Of a stretch of 10,896 bases of DNA, positions 4,822-10,896 are shown one piece after another. How positions within the stretch are numbered: position 1 is the stretch's first letter; every line of letters starts with the position of its first letter. The stretch is taken from NCBI GenBank assembly GCA_019038735.1, contig JAHOYW010000088.1, positions 1 to 10,896 of the forward strand, read 5' to 3'. The position numbers and the translations under genes were made by a program. The DNA is from Victivallales bacterium (GTDB taxonomy: Bacteria; Verrucomicrobiota; Lentisphaeria; Victivallales; Victivallaceae). The notes under the pieces were generated by a model that had not been told where the DNA came from, did no database searches, and worked only from the letters and a program-made list of their open reading frames with translations.

Positions 4822-6861
4822 CTATTCTTTAATTTTCCAGTCCAGTGCGCCTACTGGACATTCTTTTATGCAGGCTCCGCATTCTTTGCAGGAAAGCGGC
4901 AGGACTTTGCCAAACGCGGTTTCTACTTTTGTGCTGAAACCACGTTGCTTTAGGCTCAGTAGATTCTCGTTTACCACTTCTTTGCAGATTTTTACGCAGA
5001 TGCCGCACTTGATGCATTTCATGCGGTCCTGGATGATTTGCGGATGACGATTGTCATAACCGTTTTTGAGTCTTTCACCCTTGATGGCATCTGGAGCGGC
5101 AAGATATTCTTCTGAGAATTCTTTTAGTTTACACTCGCCTTTGGCGGTACAACTGCACTCTATACAACGTTTACCTTCTTCGATAATTTCACATTCTGGA
5201 ATTGTTGGGGCAACTTCTTTGAAAGTTGTTTTGCGTTCTTCCAACGGAATAAAATTCATAGGGGCACGGTCTTTTTCTGAAACATCTTCTTTCAGATAAA
5301 CCAGATCATCTTTTTCCAAGCTGCGCCAGTGTCCGCGTGAGACATTAAAGGTAAACTCAGGACAAGGCTCAATAATTCCGTGTGAAAATAATTTAATAAT
5401 TTTTTGTGCAATTTTATGTCCCCCGGCAACGCCTTCGACAACTGTCGCGGCTCCAGTAACACAATCTCCCGCGGCAAAGACATTTTCTTCGAGGTGATAA
5501 GTGTCTTCATTGACATCGATTCCACCCCAGCGGTTTGTACGGACTCCGCCTGGAGCATCGGTTTTTTGACCGATTGCGGCAATTACGACATCAGCTTCGC
5601 TATCGTATTCGCTGCCTTCAAGCGGAACTGGACGGCGCCGACCCGAAGCATCAGCTTCACCAAGTTCCATTCTTTGACAAGTCAGAATCAGTTTGCCGTT
5701 TTCTTTGCGCAGTTTAACCGGCGCGGTCAGGAAATTAAATTTAACACCTTCTTCTTTAGTTTCTTCTATTTCTATTTCTTCCGCGGGCATTTCATTTTCT
5801 GTACGGCGGTAAAAACAACTTACGTCATCACTGCCGAGTCTGACAGAAGTCCGCAGGCAGTCCATCGCGGTATTGCCGCCGCCGACAACGATAACTTTTC
5901 CGGGATTATCCCCGCTCCAATCATCTAGAGCAATTTTTTGTAGAAAATCAATGCCTTGAACCGCGAGTTCTTCACCTTCACAGCGCATGGAACTTGGCTG
6001 CCAGCATCCGATAGTTACAGCAATCGCGTCAAAATCCTTTTTGAGTTCTTCCATTGAAAGATTTGCACCGAGTTTGCGATTACACTCGAATTTTATGCCG
6101 CCCATTTTTGGAAAATGCGCCAATTCTCTATCAAGAATAGCTTTTGGCAGGCGGTATTCAGGAATGCCGTAGCGGAGCATGCCGCCCGGCTTGGGCATCT
6201 GTTCATAAATTACCGATTCAATACCGTTGAGGCGTAGGAAATACGCTGTAGAAATACCCGCTGGTCCAGCTCCGACAATTCCGACCTTTTTGCCGTTCAA
6301 TGGAGGCAGGTCTTCCATGTATTCATCGTAATACATATCAGCCGCGAGCCGCTTGAAGTCATTGATCGCAACAGCTTTTGAACTAAGGTTTTTGCGACAG
6401 TCTTTTTCGCAGAAGCGCGGACAAACACGACCAATACTCATTGGCAGAGTGATGCGCCCTTTTATAATCTTGAGTGATTCCAGAAAATCACCTTCGCGCC
6501 CGGCACGAACATATTCTTCAACCGGCGCGTGAGCCGGACAAGCCATAGTGCAGGGAGCTTCGCAGTCTCCGGCATGTTCAGAAAGCAATAATTCCAATGC
6601 GGTTTTCCGCATGTCTTTGACTTCGTCGCTGGACGCGTCAATTTCTTGTCCGGGAGCGGGATACGCTGAACAAGACGGCAGAAATCGCCCGGTTTTTGCA
6701 TCTTTGACCACGCAGACAAAACATGAAGTTGTTCTGGACACTTTTTCGTTATGACACAAAGTCGGGATATGTATGCCGTTTTCGGCGGCTATATTAACAA
6801 TTGTTTTGTTTGGCTCAGCACTGATTTCTTTGCCGTCCAGGATGAATTTTATATTACTCAC
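4822..6861 (-). CDS. StnC-like [2Fe-2S]/GltD/[4Fe-4S] fusion, NADPH-binding subunit of a transhydrogenase complex
   Basis: This 679-residue protein has these parts in order. A NuoG/HydA-type [2Fe-2S] domain comes first (Cys36, 47, 50, 64; spacing CX10CX2CX13C). A GltD-type region follows, with two cysteine triplets for [4Fe-4S] clusters (100, 104, 108 and 147, 151, 155), a FAD fold (GIVGAGPAG, 194-202), a pyridine-nucleotide fold (VIVVGGGNTAMD, 323-334) and the FAD-closing AAGDCVTG (463-470). A CIECSCTAKGEC block (566-577) resembles the His-Cys region of NuoG. Last are two ferredoxin clusters (616, 619, 622, 626 and 658, 661, 664, 668). YRRTENEMPA (351-360) is the arginine-containing GltD/NfnB motif that usually selects NADPH. 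With NuoE- and NuoF-like partners this is the layout of StnC of Sporomusa-type Nfn. There is no hydrogenase H-cluster motif. Its start overlaps the NuoF-like gene by 8 nt. The domain calls are firm; the complex assignment is inferred from architecture. Confidence 0.88.
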   Translation of the reverse strand: MSNIKFILDGKEISAEPNKTIVNIAAENGIHIPTLCHNEKVSRTTSCFVCVVKDAKTGRFLPSCSAYPAPGQEIDASSDEVKDMRKTALELLLSEHAGDCEAPCTMACPAHAPVEEYVRAGREGDFLESLKIIKGRITLPMSIGRVCPRFCEKDCRKNLSSKAVAINDFKRLAADMYYDEYMEDLPPLNGKKVGIVGAGPAGISTAYFLRLNGIESVIYEQMPKPGGMLRYGIPEYRLPKAILDRELAHFPKMGGIKFECNRKLGANLSMEELKKDFDAIAVTIGCWQPSSMRCEGEELAVQGIDFLQKIALDDWSGDNPGKVIVVGGGNTAMDCLRTSVRLGSDDVSCFYRRTENEMPAEEIEIEETKEEGVKFNFLTAPVKLRKENGKLILTCQRMELGEADASGRRRPVPLEGSEYDSEADVVIAAIGQKTDAPGGVRTNRWGGIDVNEDTYHLEENVFAAGDCVTGAATVVEGVAGGHKIAQKIIKLFSHGIIEPCPEFTFNVSRGHWRSLEKDDLVYLKEDVSEKDRAPMNFIPLEERKTTFKEVAPTIPECEIIEEGKRCIECSCTAKGECKLKEFSEEYLAAPDAIKGERLKNGYDNRHPQIIQDRMKCIKCGICVKICKEVVNENLLSLKQRGFSTKVETAFGKVLPLSCKECGACIKECPVGALDWKIKE

Positions 6862-8590
6862 TGTAAAAGCCCTCGCCTTTTTTCACCCGGAAGATAGTAT
6901 CCTTAGGGCACACCTCAATGCAAGTGTTGCAACGGGTGCATTTATTATTGTCAATTACAAAATCGTCGCTGACCGCGTCAACCGGACAATTTTTAATACA
7001 AAGTTTACATTCAATACATTTATCTTTATTAAGTTCAATATCGACCAGTTTGTCACAAGAGAGAGCTTCACATTGTTTGTTATTGACATGATTTTCATAT
7101 TCATGACGATAATAACGCAAAGTAGCGAGCACCGGGTTAGGAGCGGTCTGACCAAGCCCGCAAAGTGAACCCTTTATAACTTTTGGTCCCATTTCAGCTA
7201 GAAAATCCAAATCTTCAACTAGGCCTTCGCCGGCAGTTATGCGTTCGAGCGTCTCAAACATGCGTTTAGTTCCTACCCGGCAGAAAGTACACTTGCCGCA
7301 GGATTCACGATGTGTGAAATCCAGAAAATAGCGTGCAGTCTCGACCATGCAGCGGTTTTTACCGATGATAATCATTCCGCCTGAGCCCATGATTGCGCCC
7401 AGAGCTTTGAGTGAATCATAATCCACTAGAGAATCAAATAATTCAACCGGAATACAACCGCCGGAAGGTCCGCCGGTCTGTACAGCTTTGGTCTTTTCGG
7501 GATCAGCACCGCCAATATCAAAAACGATTTCGCGCAGGCTTATGCCCATTGGTACTTCCACCAGTCCGGGATTATCCAAGTCGCCCGCCAAGGCAAAGAG
7601 TTTAGTTCCTTTGCTGCCTTCAGAGCCAACACTTGCGTAACTTTCCGCGCCTTCCGCGATCAAGTAGGGAATATTTCCAAAAGTTTCAACATTATTAATC
7701 ATTGTCGGATAGCCTTTCCAGCCGCTATCGGTAGGGAATGGAGGACGGAAACGAGGCGTGCCGCGCTGACCTTCGAGTGAATGGATCAAGGCGGTTTCTT
7801 CTCCGCAGACAAATGCGCCCGCGCCTTCTTTGACGAAGATGTCAATATCGCGACCATCAATAATATTTAATTTGTGTTCTTTGATTTGCTCAATCGCGAT
7901 ATTTAAATGCTTGATTGCCAAAGGATATTCCGCACGGCAGTAAATGAATATGCGTGTGCTGCCGGTTGCGTAAGCCGCGATCAGCATTCCTTCAAGGACT
8001 TGATGTGGAACGCTTTCCATGAGTGAGCGATCCATGAACGCGCCCGGATCGCCCTCATCGGCGTTGCATATTAAAATCTTTTGTTCAGCCTTTTTAGCGG
8101 CAAGAAATCCCCATTTCATTCCAGTCGGGAAACCACCTCCGCCGCGTCCGCGCAAACCGGATTTTTTAACTTCATCAATGAGTTCTTCTTTGTTCATAGC
8201 CAAAGCTTTCTTTAATCCGACATAGCCACCGTTTTCGACGTATTCCTCGTATGAAGTCGGGTCGATTACTCCAGCTAAGCGGGTTACTTTCAATAATTCT
8301 TTTGCTTTGCGCTTTGGATTGATCTCGAAACGTCCGTCTTCGCCAAGTTCGAGTATATTGGCAATACTTTTTTCGTTTGCCGCGACATGCGAATAAATTA
8401 TTGATTCACCATCGCTGGTTTCAATTTCAACAACTGGTTCGCAGTAGCAATGCCCGAAACAACCAACTTCATCAATAAGGATATCAGCACTATGTTCTTT
8501 GAGGATATTCAAGACGTCTTCAGCTCCGGCGGCGATACCACAGGACGCCATGCCTACTTTAATTTTTTTGATTTTATTATTTATCGTCAT
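6854..8590 (-). CDS. NuoF/HydB-like FMN and NAD(H)-binding subunit (StnB-like)
   Basis: This 578-residue protein resembles HydB of bifurcating hydrogenases. An N-terminal thioredoxin-like [2Fe-2S] domain carries Cys17, Cys44 and Cys48, with Cys50 as a further candidate. The FMN-binding glycine stretch is GLRGRGGGGFPTGMKW (145-160), then NADEGDPGAFMDR (176-188). The NADH site is GAGAFVCGEETALIHSLEG (256-274). A NuoF-type [4Fe-4S] site is Cys431, 434, 437 and 477 (SCGKCTFCRVGT). A Cys507/Cys512 pair follows that could be a metal site as in HydB. A C-terminal pair of ferredoxin clusters ends the protein (525, 528, 531, 535 and 551, 554, 557, 561). The extra N- and C-terminal Fe-S domains separate it from complex I NuoF. 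It would exchange electrons between NAD(H) and the Fe-S chain to the GltD-type subunit. Its start overlaps the NuoE-like stop by 4 nt (ATGA). Confidence 0.92.
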   Translation of the reverse strand: MTINNKIKKIKVGMASCGIAAGAEDVLNILKEHSADILIDEVGCFGHCYCEPVVEIETSDGESIIYSHVAANEKSIANILELGEDGRFEINPKRKAKELLKVTRLAGVIDPTSYEEYVENGGYVGLKKALAMNKEELIDEVKKSGLRGRGGGGFPTGMKWGFLAAKKAEQKILICNADEGDPGAFMDRSLMESVPHQVLEGMLIAAYATGSTRIFIYCRAEYPLAIKHLNIAIEQIKEHKLNIIDGRDIDIFVKEGAGAFVCGEETALIHSLEGQRGTPRFRPPFPTDSGWKGYPTMINNVETFGNIPYLIAEGAESYASVGSEGSKGTKLFALAGDLDNPGLVEVPMGISLREIVFDIGGADPEKTKAVQTGGPSGGCIPVELFDSLVDYDSLKALGAIMGSGGMIIIGKNRCMVETARYFLDFTHRESCGKCTFCRVGTKRMFETLERITAGEGLVEDLDFLAEMGPKVIKGSLCGLGQTAPNPVLATLRYYRHEYENHVNNKQCEALSCDKLVDIELNKDKCIECKLCIKNCPVDAVSDDFVIDNNKCTRCNTCIEVCPKDTIFRVKKGEGFYSE

Positions 8591-9039
8591 TTTTTCTTGT
8601 ACTCCTTCAAAATCTTCATCGTTGCTTTGCGGTCAAGATTTCCAAAAACTTTGCCGTTGACACTAAGTACCGGGGCTAAACTACAGCAACCGAGACAAGC
8701 AACTGTTTCTATAGAAAAAATCCCTTCTTTATCGGTTTCGCCATCCGCGATGCCGAGTTCGGTGCTGATCCAGTCCAAAATTAGCGTACTTCCTTTAATA
8801 TGACAAGCGGTGCCGTCACACACGCAAAGTTGAAATTTACCCGGCTTAGTCCGCTTGAATTGAGCATAAAAAGAAAGAACACCTTCAGTTTCCACCACTG
8901 GGGTATTGAAATATTCAGCTACGGCAAGGATGCTGTCGTCAGAAATATAGCCTTCCTGCCCCTGTACCGCTTGTAATCCTCGAATCAAATTACTTGATTC
9001 TGGTGTTATTTTTTTTAAATAATCATAGTTTTGTACCAT
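8587..9039 (-). CDS. NuoE/HydC-like [2Fe-2S] subunit (StnA-like)
   Basis: This 150-residue thioredoxin-like [2Fe-2S] protein is the usual small partner of NuoF-type subunits. An N-terminal helical part (about 1-65, with QGQEGYISDDSILAVAEYFN) precedes the cluster domain. The ligands are Cys74 and Cys79 (CDGTACHIKGS) and Cys115 and Cys119 (CLGCCSLAPV). The start is ATG at 9037-9039, chosen because GGAGG lies 8 nt upstream. A longer frame beginning at 9138 would add 33 residues, would run through that ribosome binding site and the promoter, and has no family counterpart. It is the first gene of the operon and runs by a 4-nt overlap into the NuoF-like gene. Confidence 0.92.
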   Translation of the reverse strand: MVQNYDYLKKITPESSNLIRGLQAVQGQEGYISDDSILAVAEYFNTPVVETEGVLSFYAQFKRTKPGKFQLCVCDGTACHIKGSTLILDWISTELGIADGETDKEGIFSIETVACLGCCSLAPVLSVNGKVFGNLDRKATMKILKEYKKK

Positions 9040-9047
9040 CAAAACAA

Positions 9048-9052
9048 CCTCC
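9048..9052 (-). promoter_or_regulatory. Ribosome binding site that fixes the NuoE-like start
   Basis: GGAGG on the minus strand lies 8 nt before the ATG at 9037-9039. It is the strongest Shine-Dalgarno match in the window and rules against the longer reading frame. Confidence 0.85.
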
Positions 9053-9098
9053 GAATATAGGTATCTATTAAAATAATTAGTAAGATTGGAAAGTATAT

Positions 9099-9126
9099 AA
9101 TATACAGCTAAAAATTGATTTGGCAA
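9099..9126 (-). promoter_or_regulatory. Promoter of the Stn-type operon
   Basis: On the minus strand TTGCCA (9121-9126) is followed after 16 nt by TATATT (9099-9104). The transcript would start near 9092, leaving a leader of about 52 nt. It is divergent from the promoter at 9176-9204. Confidence 0.55.
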
Positions 9127-9175
9127 AAAAAGCACCATATTTATATACCGTTTTCTTAAGAATCTCTATGTTTAC

Positions 9176-9204
9176 TTGAAAAAGTCCTTAAATCTTAATA
9201 TATT
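9176..9204 (+). promoter_or_regulatory. Promoter of the PstS-like / epimerase unit
   Basis: TTGAAA (9176-9181) and TATATT (9199-9204) are separated by 17 nt, about 30 nt upstream of the ATG at 9234. A loose inverted repeat surrounds it (CCGTTTT 9148-9154 with AAAACGG 9216-9222, and ATCTCT 9162-9167 with AGAGAT 9206-9211). No Pho-box-like direct repeat was recognised. Confidence 0.55.
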
Positions 9205-9233
9205 GAGAGATAGAAAAAACGGAATTTAAAAAA

Positions 9234-10031
9234 ATGAAAGTTTTATTATTTGTTTGCATATTAATATTAATTCAATCAGTATCACTGGCAAAATTAATTA
9301 TTGCTGATACTATTGGTCAGGAAAAAATTGCACGTAATCTTGCCTTTAATTTGACGCCAGCGCGTAGTGTTGAAATAAAACCAGCGAAGGTCGCTGATGC
9401 TTTGCGGGATTTGCGACAGGGTAAGATAAACTTGATGCTCTGTAGCTATAGGCTTGACAGCAAGCAAAGGAGGCAGTTAAAAGTCAACTGCTATAGATAT
9501 GCTCTTGACCCGCTTCTTTTTGTGGTTAATTCAGCAACTAAAATAAATAATTTGCCTAAAAGTAAATTGCAAAAAGTGCTTGCCGGAGAAATTATTACGT
9601 GGAAACCTTTGGGGGGAGAAGCTTATAGTATTAATCTTGCAATCGCTAAAGACGATCAGCCTGGAATTAAAACTCTGCATGCAAAGTTTATGAAAAAATC
9701 AGCGATTAAGGCAAAGTATCTTGAGGTGACAAACGCTAAAGGCATAGCTGTTCTCGCTTCAGTAAAACCAGGGTTCTTAGGTGTTTGCGGCTTTACTAAT
9801 TTGCCTTTAGCCGCAAAAGCTTTGTCTGTGAACGGAGTCGCTCCGAGCATGGCAAACATTCGTGCTGGAAATTACAAGCCGGTAAGCGAATACTGGGTGT
9901 GGGTATCGGATAGAAAAGAACACAAAAAGACTCTTGAGTATAAAGCGACTCTTGAGTTTGTCCAACTGCTTCGCGACAGAAAAATAATTAAATTTATAGA
10001 AAGCTGCGGATTTTTATCCAACGCAAAATAA
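9234..10031 (+). CDS. Secreted PstS-like periplasmic binding protein
   Basis: This 265-residue protein has a signal peptide (basic N-terminus, hydrophobic 3-14, likely cleavage after SLA at 19) and no convincing lipobox. The mature part follows the phosphate-binding-protein fold: ALRDLRQGKINLMLCSYRL (56-74), ALDPLLFVVNS (90-100), LQKVLAGEIITWKPLGG (112-128) and VNGVAPSMANIRAGNYKPVSEYWVWV (199-224), all familiar from PstS-type proteins. The position that usually reads S-G-T in the ligand loop after the hinge is instead DDQPGIKTLHAKF (140-152), so phosphate as ligand is uncertain. No pstC, pstA or pstB gene follows; the downstream gene is an epimerase 15 nt away. The start has GGAA 9 nt upstream and a good promoter. 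It could be a binding protein for another anion or a lone sensor-type protein. Confidence 0.75.
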   Translation: MKVLLFVCILILIQSVSLAKLIIADTIGQEKIARNLAFNLTPARSVEIKPAKVADALRDLRQGKINLMLCSYRLDSKQRRQLKVNCYRYALDPLLFVVNSATKINNLPKSKLQKVLAGEIITWKPLGGEAYSINLAIAKDDQPGIKTLHAKFMKKSAIKAKYLEVTNAKGIAVLASVKPGFLGVCGFTNLPLAAKALSVNGVAPSMANIRAGNYKPVSEYWVWVSDRKEHKKTLEYKATLEFVQLLRDRKIIKFIESCGFLSNAK

Positions 10032-10046
10032 AAAAAGGAAAGTATT

Positions 10047-10739
10047 ATGCGAAATGTTAGAGACTTAGCTTTTGACAAAATTACAGTGGCTCCATCGATT
10101 TTAGCCGCGGATTTTGGCAGTCTTAACGCGGAAATAAAACGCGTTACTGATGCCGGGGCAGACTTGCTGCATCTAGATATTATGGATGGGCATTTTGTGC
10201 CGAATTTAACCATGGGACCGCCTCTGCTAAAATCAATTCGGCAAGCCAGTGATTTAATTTTTGACACTCACTTAATGATTAGTGATCCACTAAAATTTTC
10301 TCCAATTTTCATTGAGGCAGGCGCGGATCACATAACATTCCATACTGAAGCTGAGAGCGATCCGGCGGAAGTAATAAAAGTAATCAAGAGCCACGGCGCA
10401 ACGGCTGGACTTTCAGTTAAGCCGGGGACGCCGGTCGAGGATGTCTATCCTTATCTTGATGATATAGAGATGGTTTTGATAATGACCGTCGAGCCGGGCT
10501 TTGGCGGACAAAGTTTCATGGCGGATATGATGTCCAAGATTACTGCGTTACGTGAAGAAATTCGTCGTCGCAAACTACAAGTGCATATTGAAGTAGATGG
10601 TGGAGTTGCCGCTTCAACCATTGAAAGCGTTGCCAGAGCCGGAGGCAATATGGTGGTCGCCGGAACCAGTGTGTTTCGTCATCCTCAAAGTGCTAAACAA
10701 GGAGTCGCGGAACTCCACGCGGCATCAAAATATTTATAA
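10047..10739 (+). CDS. rpe: Ribulose-phosphate 3-epimerase
   Basis: This 230-residue cytosolic TIM-barrel enzyme interconverts ribulose 5-phosphate and xylulose 5-phosphate in the pentose phosphate pathway. The family motifs are complete: VAPSILAADF (14-23), LLHLDIMDGHFVPN (40-53) with metal ligand His42 and catalytic Asp44, THLMI (74-78) with His75, MTVEPGFGGQSF (146-157) for the phosphate loop, and IEVDGG (181-186) with catalytic Asp184. The ATG at 10047 is preceded by AGGA with a 7-nt spacer. It follows the PstS-like gene after 15 nt without a terminator, so the two are probably co-transcribed. An N-terminal extension of about ten residues before the usual start region is slightly longer than common, but the nearest downstream Met is inside the barrel. 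Confidence 0.95.
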   Translation: MRNVRDLAFDKITVAPSILAADFGSLNAEIKRVTDAGADLLHLDIMDGHFVPNLTMGPPLLKSIRQASDLIFDTHLMISDPLKFSPIFIEAGADHITFHTEAESDPAEVIKVIKSHGATAGLSVKPGTPVEDVYPYLDDIEMVLIMTVEPGFGGQSFMADMMSKITALREEIRRRKLQVHIEVDGGVAASTIESVARAGGNMVVAGTSVFRHPQSAKQGVAELHAASKYL

Positions 10740-10752
10740 GTAATACCGATTT

Positions 10753-10800
10753 GCAATCTAAAAGATAGTTATTACTAAAAGTCTATCTTTCTCATATTGC
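10753..10800 (+). other. Hairpin region after rpe
   Basis: AAAGATAG (10761-10768) pairs with CTATCTTT (10783-10790), and GCAAT (10753-10757) with ATTGC (10796-10800) outside it. A shorter alternative pairs AGTAATA (10739-10745) with TATTACT (10770-10776). There is no terminal T run, so it is not a textbook terminator, but it may end the transcript or protect its 3' end. The whole tail 10740-10896 shows no gene. Confidence 0.4.
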
Positions 10801-10826
10801 GCCTCTAGAGACAGAGGCGGCTACAT
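10800..10826 (-). repeat. REP-like hairpin element, copy 3
   Basis: On the minus strand it reads ATGTAGC, then stem CGCCTCT, loop GTCTCT, stem AGAGGCG (7 perfect pairs). It shares the flank ATGTAGC and the GTCTC loop with the two copies at 1207-1264, while its stem sequence is entirely different. Confidence 0.65.
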
Positions 10827-10830
10827 CTTT

Positions 10831-10868
10831 CTTGATTTTTAAATGTAGATGGTATGTCAAAAATCAAG
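10831..10868. repeat. 10-bp inverted repeat after the REP-like element
   Basis: CTTGATTTTT (10831-10840) and AAAAATCAAG (10859-10868) are perfect inverse copies around an 18-nt loop containing ATGTAG. It could be a structural end of the adjacent repeat or a weak terminator. Confidence 0.5.
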
Positions 10869-10896
10869 CGTGTAAAATATTCTTTTCTAAATATTT

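Noticed and set aside
5404..5928. 174-codon open frame on the plus strand
   Set aside because: It lies opposite the strongly conserved GltD-type region, has low-complexity Phe/Ser-rich translation and no family motifs; it is a shadow of the real gene.
4822..9039. Reading the operon as a HydABC-type bifurcating [FeFe]-hydrogenase
   Set aside because: The NuoE and NuoF-like subunits fit, but the third protein has GltD flavoprotein folds and none of the H-cluster motifs of HydA.
8587..9138. Longer NuoE-like start at 9138
   Set aside because: The added 33 residues span the promoter candidate and a strong GGAGG site, and have no family counterpart.
9148..9222. Long imperfect inverted repeat around the PstS-like promoter as a riboswitch or attenuator
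   Set aside because: The left arm lies upstream of the predicted transcript start, the pairing is short and interrupted, and such matches are expected in AT-rich DNA.
1..10896. CRISPR array, insertion sequence, tRNA or rRNA genes
   Set aside because: No regularly spaced direct repeats, transposase-like frames or recognisable RNA gene sequences were seen on either strand.

Overview
This stretch looks like chromosome from a moderately AT-rich, anaerobic, fermentative bacterium. The main evidence is a complete three-gene operon for a soluble, flavin/iron-sulfur, NAD(P)-linked complex of the electron-bifurcating type. A small charged protein beginning MKTAWELALER resembles, from memory only, short conserved proteins of the PVC group (Lentisphaerota, Verrucomicrobiota, Planctomycetota). 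That phylum placement is tentative. No rRNA, tRNA, CRISPR array, transposase or phage gene was seen.

Layout, left to right. At 1-635 (+) is the 3' part of a probable PD-(D/E)XK restriction endonuclease, cut by the left edge. Its stop codon abuts the stop of a convergent DtxR/MntR-type metal-responsive regulator (636-1088, -). The intergenic space 1089-1291 carries two facing copies of a REP-like hairpin element. It is followed by a TrmH-type tRNA 2'-O-methyltransferase (1292-1987, +, TTG start), whose stop overlaps the stop of a convergent cysteine desulfurase (1984-3129, -). The desulfurase is translationally coupled to the small charged protein (3119-3382, -). A ROK-family repressor-like regulator (3523-4665, -) follows, with a strong promoter overlapped by a palindromic operator candidate.

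The centre of the window (4822-9039, -) is a tightly overlapping operon of a NuoE-like, a NuoF-like and a large [2Fe-2S]/GltD/[4Fe-4S] fusion subunit. It is bounded by its own promoter (about 9099-9126) and a strong intrinsic terminator (4764-4800). The architecture matches the Sporomusa-type Nfn transhydrogenase (StnABC), which couples the NADH, NADPH and ferredoxin pools. None of the three proteins shows an H-cluster or a molybdopterin domain, so this is not a hydrogenase or formate dehydrogenase by itself.

Divergent from it, 9234-10739 (+) holds a secreted PstS-like binding protein followed 15 nt later by ribulose-phosphate 3-epimerase, apparently one transcription unit. The tail 10740-10896 has no gene. 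It holds several hairpins, including a third copy of the REP-like element seen at 1207-1264. Across the three copies the stem sequence changes while base pairing, loop (GTCTC) and flank (ATGTAGC) are kept. With the Stn-type operon, this is the most interesting signal in the window.
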